Source: JAAYDH01 sp035353055
Lineage (GTDB): Bacteria > Bacillota_I > Bacilli_A > RFN20 > CAG-826
Assembly (NCBI GenBank): GCA_035353055.1
Contig: DAOPYW010000024.1
Span: 1-11,446, forward strand
Direction: 5' to 3'
Length of the DNA stretch: 11,446 nucleotides
The position numbers and the translations under genes are program-made. The notes under the pieces were generated by a model. The model searched no databases, was not told where the DNA came from, and worked only from the letters and a program-made list of their open reading frames with translations. Below are positions 7,006 to 11,446 of the stretch, piece by piece. Positions within the stretch are counted from its first letter, which is position 1. Every line of letters starts with the position of its first letter.

Positions 7006-8820
7006 AATAAGAAAATTATGTGGGGGAGCAGCGACGAAACTATTGCGACGGTCAAGAGCGATGGACAGCAGGGACAAGTAACTGCCAAAAGCGTGGGAGA
7101 AGCGACGATTACCGCCACTTCAATAGATGGCAATTATCAAGATACATGCACAATTTATGTGGCTGGCGATCAAGTTATGGTCACTGGAGTTTCTTTAAAT
7201 GAAAGCTATGTGAATATTGATGTTGATGAATCTTTCACATTAATAGCCACCATCACCCCAAGCAATGCCACTAATAAAGACGTTTCTTGGAGCAGTTCTG
7301 ATTCAAGTATTGCTCAAGTTAATAGCGGAGTTATCATTGGGAAAAGCAATGGCTCTTCCACAATCACGGTGACCACGGTCGATCAGCAGTTCTCAGCTGA
7401 CTGCCGAGTGGTAATTGGTGAAACCTCAATTCGAGTGACAGGAGTGACTTTAAATCAGCAATCAATGCGCGCTTATATTGGCGACACCCCGAGATTAACT
7501 GCTACTATTTCACCTTCTGATGCTAATGATCAAAGCGTTGCTTGGTCATCGAGCAATTCTAATGTTGCCACAGTAGATAATGGCCTAATTTCTGCCCTTT
7601 CCTATGGAACTACCACGATTACTGTCACAACCATTGATGGAGGCTTCACCGATACTTGTTTGCTCACCGTTGAACAAAATGAAGTTCTTGCTGAAACTAT
7701 CATTGACAGTGGAGCTGGCTTCAGCTATGGTTCATATGACACTAATTATGGAACCGATATCTACAAAAACATTACCTATGGTTTTTATCGCGTTGACAGC
7801 GACAACGACCACAGTGGGATGATCAAGTTGTTTCCTTCGCTCAGCCAATATGATTATGGGGCTTTACCAGGTTCATTCTTTAATGACAGTCCCATCAGCG
7901 GCATTAAACAAATAACTGTTAGCTATATTTCCACTGGCGGCTTAACCATTGCCTATGGCGACACGAGAACTCGCAATTATTCGCAAACGATTGCTTCCAC
8001 TGGGACAAGCGGCTGGACGACGACGACTATTTCTCTGACGATTTCATCCTGCTATTTCTCGATTGAAACTAATGGCCAAATCGCCTATTTAAAATCAGTG
8101 AGAGTCGGATATAATTCTTCGCTTACACCCAATACCGATGCATTAGAAAATGAAAGCTATCGCATCGCTCCAACCGTTTATAGTGGATCTCTCGTGGACG
8201 GAGTCAGTTCAGTATCGGTTCCCGATAGCATCTCAATGAACAGCAATACATATACCGTAAATTCCTATCGCACTTATACCTATTATTCTTTCGATTATGT
8301 CAGCGCTAATCGCAGTCGTTTGAATCTTGACAATGTCGCGATGACTGATCCCGTTGATGTCGCAAATTATTACATCGCTTTCCACGCCATTCCGGCCAAC
8401 TATGGACACGGAAACACAGTCAATGAGAGCTGCGCGACAATCAGCGAAGTCAATTCTCTATTTGACGATGATGCGCGATCAATCACTCAATACAATCGCA
8501 CCACCGGCTATGCGCAAGCAGTGCCTTGGAGAGCGGCGACAGGGCAATCTAAACCTATCTACTACGAATTTGATATCGCTCTTGATAGCTCATATTCCAC
8601 TTCAAACCGCAGCGTTGGGCGCCTTGTGATGTGGGTCTATGGCTGGAGTTGCTATGACGATCTCGCTCCCGTGGCAGTTTACACCGATGACCATTACGCC
8701 ACTTTTGGGGAATATCTGAACTACGGTTGCTTTGGGTCTCGCTTTGATTCTCAGACCAGCACCGATGGATATCGAACTGGAATCTGCAATCACCTTGGAA
8801 GCACGCAATTGGATGGTTAG
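7006..8820 (+). CDS. BIG2-repeat protein with C-terminal barnase-type ribonuclease domain (5' end lost in gap)
   Basis: 604 residues are visible and the N terminus is missing. Numbered from base 7006, they comprise a partial BIG2 (1-55), two BIG2 repeats (about 57-140, 142-226, each with a TGV-L start, an SSS core and a Cys near the end), a beta-sandwich module (about 228-371), a linker with many Tyr (375-440), and a ribonuclease domain (about 448-572). The last matches barnase-family RNases: DVANYYIAFHAIPANY (451-466) parallels barnase DVADYLQTYHKLPDNY, E521 in YYEFDI is the catalytic base, R535 and R539 (NRSVGR) match barnase R83/R87, and H563 in DDHYATF is the catalytic acid. A 41-residue tail follows that His. 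This is probably an exported guanyl-type RNase, although export is inferred only from the paralogue. The transcript ends in a terminator that contains the stop codon. Confidence 0.85.
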   Translation, partial: NKKIMWGSSDETIATVKSDGQQGQVTAKSVGEATITATSIDGNYQDTCTIYVAGDQVMVTGVSLNESYVNIDVDESFTLIATITPSNATNKDVSWSSSDSSIAQVNSGVIIGKSNGSSTITVTTVDQQFSADCRVVIGETSIRVTGVTLNQQSMRAYIGDTPRLTATISPSDANDQSVAWSSSNSNVATVDNGLISALSYGTTTITVTTIDGGFTDTCLLTVEQNEVLAETIIDSGAGFSYGSYDTNYGTDIYKNITYGFYRVDSDNDHSGMIKLFPSLSQYDYGALPGSFFNDSPISGIKQITVSYISTGGLTIAYGDTRTRNYSQTIASTGTSGWTTTTISLTISSCYFSIETNGQIAYLKSVRVGYNSSLTPNTDALENESYRIAPTVYSGSLVDGVSSVSVPDSISMNSNTYTVNSYRTYTYYSFDYVSANRSRLNLDNVAMTDPVDVANYYIAFHAIPANYGHGNTVNESCATISEVNSLFDDDARSITQYNRTTGYAQAVPWRAATGQSKPIYYEFDIALDSSYSTSNRSVGRLVMWVYGWSCYDDLAPVAVYTDDHYATFGEYLNYGCFGSRFDSQTSTDGYRTGICNHLGSTQLDG

Positions 8821-8833
8821 AAACCATCTTTTT
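8812..8833 (+). terminator. Terminator embedding the stop codon of the first ribonuclease gene
   Basis: GATGGTT (8812-8818), a three-base loop and AACCATC (8822-8828) form a seven-pair stem followed by TTTTT (8829-8833). The TAG stop (8818-8820) lies inside the hairpin, so terminating ribosomes overlap the structure. The two paralogues are therefore probably separate transcription units. Confidence 0.75.
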
Positions 8834-8901
8834 GTTTGCAAATGAATTTTTCCAACAAAAATTGTTATTTTTTTGCTATCCTTATGTAGGAATTTCTTTT
8901 T

Positions 8902-8906
8902 AAGGA
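8902..8906 (+). promoter_or_regulatory. Ribosome binding site of the second ribonuclease gene
   Basis: AAGGA lies six bases before the ATG at 8913 and supports the signal-peptide start. The rest of the 8834-8912 spacer is AT-rich. TTGTTA at 8862-8867 might act as a -35, but no good -10 follows at the right distance. Confidence 0.65.
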
Positions 8907-8912
8907 ATAATT

Positions 8913-11375
8913 ATGAGCAAAAAATCAAAACTCTTCTTCTTATCTTGTTTAGTATTAGCTGGGAGTCTTTCGCTGCCAATCGCAAGTTATTCGATAGCTA
9001 ATATGGGAACCATTATTTACGGCAATGAGGGCGACCCTAGCTGCGAAAAGTATTGGAGCGATGAATCTTATACTTCTATATATGATCTGACGCAAATCAG
9101 CAGTTTTTCCGGAAACTACACCACTTGGGGGACTGTCACCGCATGCTATCAAAATGCTTCTGGAACCATGTCAGCTTTTATTCAGAGCAAAGATAAAAAC
9201 GGCAATGTCGCCGGCGGATTATTATATGCTTATGGATCAACTGCGCTGACTCCCAATACCACTCTCATCGAGATTACTGGAACCCCAACATGGTGGTATG
9301 GGCAGCTGCGCTTTTCTTCTACTTGCTCCTATCTAGTTAAGAGTACCTCTTGGTACGCTCCAGAAACGAATATCATCACTTCTAGTCAATGGATTGACTC
9401 GAAAACTAATGCTAGTTCTAGCGATCCTCTCTGGCAGGAAGGAATATCCTTTGGAGCGAGAAAAACCACTATTCGAAATATCAATGTCACCAGCACAACC
9501 AGCAACCAAGCATATGCCACGTTTAATGACAGTTCGAAGCAAGTTTTGTTCTACTATAATGACGTCTCTTCTTCTTTGAAGACTGTTATATACAACAAAT
9601 TTAATACATTTTATGGACAGAATGTCGATGTGACTGGATACTTTCAATGCTATAAGGGAACCAGCACGAACACGATGGAGCTGCAAGTTTGCAGCGCCGA
9701 CGACATTGTCGAAGCAAATCTTGACCCCATTAGCGTGACTGGCGTCAACTTGAATACAACTAGCAGCGAGGTAAATCTTGGTTCCACTTTAGAATTAACC
9801 GCCACTGTTTCTCCGAGCAATGCCACCAACAAAAACGTCTCATGGTCATCGAGCAATTCAAACATTGCTTCGGTTGATAATGGAACAATCACTCCCGTCC
9901 AAGTCGGCACGGCTGATATCACTGTCAGAACCGAAGATGGCAATTATTCAGCTGTCTGCCATGTGACAGTGACGAATAACACCATTCATGTCACCAGCGT
10001 TTCACTGAGTCAAAATACTCTTGCAATCGCAAAGGGCAGCACTGCCAATTTAACTGCGACGGTTTTACCTAGCAACGCCACCAACAAAAACGTAAGTTGG
10101 TCTTCTGACAATACTGGAGTGGCTACCGTGAGCAATGGAACCATTAACGCGCTTGCTACCGGCACTGCTACCATCACTGCTACCACTATTGATGGAAGCT
10201 TCACCGATTCTTGCTCTATCACCGTGGAAGATGAGACGCTTTCAGAACTAAGCGTTGATAACACTGCCGGTTTTTCCTACGGAAGTTATAGCACAAACTT
10301 TGGAACTGGCTCATACGGTGGCATCGATTATGGATTCTATCGAGTCAGCGATGATTATACCCACAGTGGAATGATTCTTCTCTATAGTTCAACAGATAAT
10401 TACGACTACAATAGTTTGCCAGGAGCATTCTTTAACAACACTCCCATAAATGGCATTAAAAAGATTACAGTAAGCTATATTTCCACCGGCGGAATTACCG
10501 TCAATTACGGAGTGACTAAAACAAGAGGCTACTCTCAAACGCTGGCCGCGACATCTAGCAGCGCTTGGTCTACCGCCACAATTACTTGCGCAGTCGCATC
10601 CTGCTATTTTTCCGTTGAAACTAATGGCGAAAATGCTTATATCAATAGTATTACTATTGGTTATAATTCATCTCTGACAACCAATGTGACGACTGCCGAA
10701 ACGAGCGATTATCGCATCGCTCCTACAATATATAGCAGCTCCTTAGTTGATGGAGTCAGTTCTATTTCGGTGCCAAATGACATCACTGTCGTTGGCAACA
10801 CCTATACCGTGAATTCTTATAAAACTTATACTTATTATTCCTATAGTTACGTGAGCGCGAATAGCGGGAGTCTAAATCTCTCAAATATTGCGATGATTGA
10901 TCCAGTCGATGTGGCGAATTACTACATCGCTTTCCATTCCATTCCCGCCAACTTTGGAAGCGGGAACACTGTCAATGAGGACTGTGGAACCCTCACGCAA
11001 GTTAAGAACCTTTTTGGCAGCAGCGCCCGCTCAATAAAGCAATATAGTCTCACGACAGGCTATGCTAATGCAGTCTCGTGGAATCCATCCAGTGGATCTT
11101 CTACTCCTTTATACTATGAATTTGATATCGCTCTAGATAGCTCATACACCACCAGCAATCGAGGGGTCGGAAGAGTTGTGATGTGGATAGATGGATGGAG
11201 CTGCTATACCGGCACTAATCCTATCGCTGTTTTCACAGATGACCATTATGCTACCTTTGGCGAATACCTAAACTATGGTTATTTTGGAACGCGCTTCGAT
11301 TCACAGACTAGCGATGATGGCTATCGAACTGGATACACCAATTTCGAAGGCTCAGCCGAGTTAACTCAAGCTTAA
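8913..11375 (+). CDS. Secreted BIG2 protein with OB-fold-like N-terminus and C-terminal barnase-type ribonuclease domain
   Basis: A complete 820-residue paralogue of the preceding gene. Residues 1-29 are a signal peptide (KKSK, hydrophobic 7-24). Residues about 55-145 look like an OB-fold (WGTVTACYQN at 72-81, FIQSKDK 89-95, ITGTPTWWYGQLRF 121-134), and 180-265 like a second, as in YhcR-type secreted nucleases. Two BIG2 repeats follow (about 273-354, 358-438), then a beta-sandwich module (445-586), a Tyr-rich segment (598-660) and the ribonuclease domain (about 663-787). Its entry motif is DVANYYIAFHSIPANF (666-681). The catalytic set is E736, R750/R754 and H778, matching barnase E73, R83/R87 and H102. 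Barnase Lys27 seems to be replaced by Gly (about 684). The RNA-cleaving role is inferred from motif conservation, and no barstar-like gene is in view. The name is not assigned because no characterised homologue with this architecture is known to me. Confidence 0.9.
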   Translation: MSKKSKLFFLSCLVLAGSLSLPIASYSIANMGTIIYGNEGDPSCEKYWSDESYTSIYDLTQISSFSGNYTTWGTVTACYQNASGTMSAFIQSKDKNGNVAGGLLYAYGSTALTPNTTLIEITGTPTWWYGQLRFSSTCSYLVKSTSWYAPETNIITSSQWIDSKTNASSSDPLWQEGISFGARKTTIRNINVTSTTSNQAYATFNDSSKQVLFYYNDVSSSLKTVIYNKFNTFYGQNVDVTGYFQCYKGTSTNTMELQVCSADDIVEANLDPISVTGVNLNTTSSEVNLGSTLELTATVSPSNATNKNVSWSSSNSNIASVDNGTITPVQVGTADITVRTEDGNYSAVCHVTVTNNTIHVTSVSLSQNTLAIAKGSTANLTATVLPSNATNKNVSWSSDNTGVATVSNGTINALATGTATITATTIDGSFTDSCSITVEDETLSELSVDNTAGFSYGSYSTNFGTGSYGGIDYGFYRVSDDYTHSGMILLYSSTDNYDYNSLPGAFFNNTPINGIKKITVSYISTGGITVNYGVTKTRGYSQTLAATSSSAWSTATITCAVASCYFSVETNGENAYINSITIGYNSSLTTNVTTAETSDYRIAPTIYSSSLVDGVSSISVPNDITVVGNTYTVNSYKTYTYYSYSYVSANSGSLNLSNIAMIDPVDVANYYIAFHSIPANFGSGNTVNEDCGTLTQVKNLFGSSARSIKQYSLTTGYANAVSWNPSSGSSTPLYYEFDIALDSSYTTSNRGVGRVVMWIDGWSCYTGTNPIAVFTDDHYATFGEYLNYGYFGTRFDSQTSDDGYRTGYTNFEGSAELTQA

Positions 11376-11405
11376 AAAAAGGCATCCACTATGAAGTGCT
11401 AGTGT

Positions 11406-11446
11406 AAAAGTGGACAAAGGAAAAAGACCCCAGTCCACTTTTTCTT
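11406..11446 (+). terminator. Hairpin with T tract downstream of the second ribonuclease gene
   Basis: AAAAGTGGAC (11406-11415) pairs perfectly with GTCCACTTTT (11433-11442) across a 17-base loop. The T run extends through 11443 before CTT at the window edge. It lies 30 bases past the TAA stop and fits an intrinsic terminator, although the loop is long. The GTGGAC/GTCCAC ends also recall insertion-sequence termini, and the edge prevents a decision. Confidence 0.65.

Noticed and set aside
9813..10120. CRISPR or tandem-repeat array suggested by repeated GCCACCAACAAAAACGT-like DNA
   Set aside because: The repeats are about 255 bases apart, in frame, and encode the same BIG2 core (PSNATNKNVSW). 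They are protein-domain repeats.
11376..11446. Insertion-sequence end at the right edge (GTGGAC/GTCCAC repeats)
   Set aside because: A hairpin with a T tract directly after a gene is explained more simply as a terminator, and no transposase sequence is in view. The edge leaves the question open.

Overview
The window looks like chromosomal DNA from an uncultured low-to-moderate GC Firmicute, probably of the gut Bacilli / Erysipelotrichales / RF39-like group. The pointers are AT-rich spacers with AGGAG-type ribosome binding sites, TATAAT -10 boxes, a Gram-positive lipoprotein, an N-terminally membrane-anchored cardiolipin synthase, and large secreted proteins built from bacterial Ig-like (BIG2/Big_3) repeats. 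Tryptophan is encoded by TGG and no real gene contains an in-frame TGA, so the standard bacterial code fits. The taxonomic placement is inference.

Layout. On the minus strand, reading leftwards from 4854: an XdhC-family molybdenum-cofactor protein (4854-4000), a cardiolipin synthase (3960-2443), and a large secreted Endonuclease I-family nuclease with Ig-like repeats (2278 to beyond the left edge). The nuclease is open at the window edge and is easily missed, because no stop codon lies in view. On the plus strand: a two-domain lipoprotein (5013-6032), a polytopic membrane protein (6099-6800) ending in a textbook terminator, a 100-base run of N (6906-7005), then two tandem paralogues (7006-8820, 5'-truncated by the gap; 8913-11375, complete).

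The main discovery is in the two paralogues. Behind BIG2 repeats and a beta-sandwich module, each ends in a domain that matches barnase-type microbial ribonucleases. It keeps the DVA-YY..-H-xP-N entry motif, the catalytic Glu, both Arg of the RxxxR motif and the catalytic His in DHYxTF. The complete paralogue also carries OB-fold-like domains at its N terminus. With the Endonuclease I protein, the window encodes three exported nucleases that share BIG2 repeats and, apparently, a related beta-sandwich module. The simplest reading is extracellular nucleic-acid degradation for nucleotide or phosphate scavenging, or attack on competitors or extracellular DNA. No barstar-like inhibitor gene is visible.

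Caveat: the N run is a scaffold gap, so the order and distance between the left part (1-6905) and the right part (7006-11446) is only as good as the scaffolding. All gene-free stretches are shorter than about 210 bases including the gap, and they are described below.
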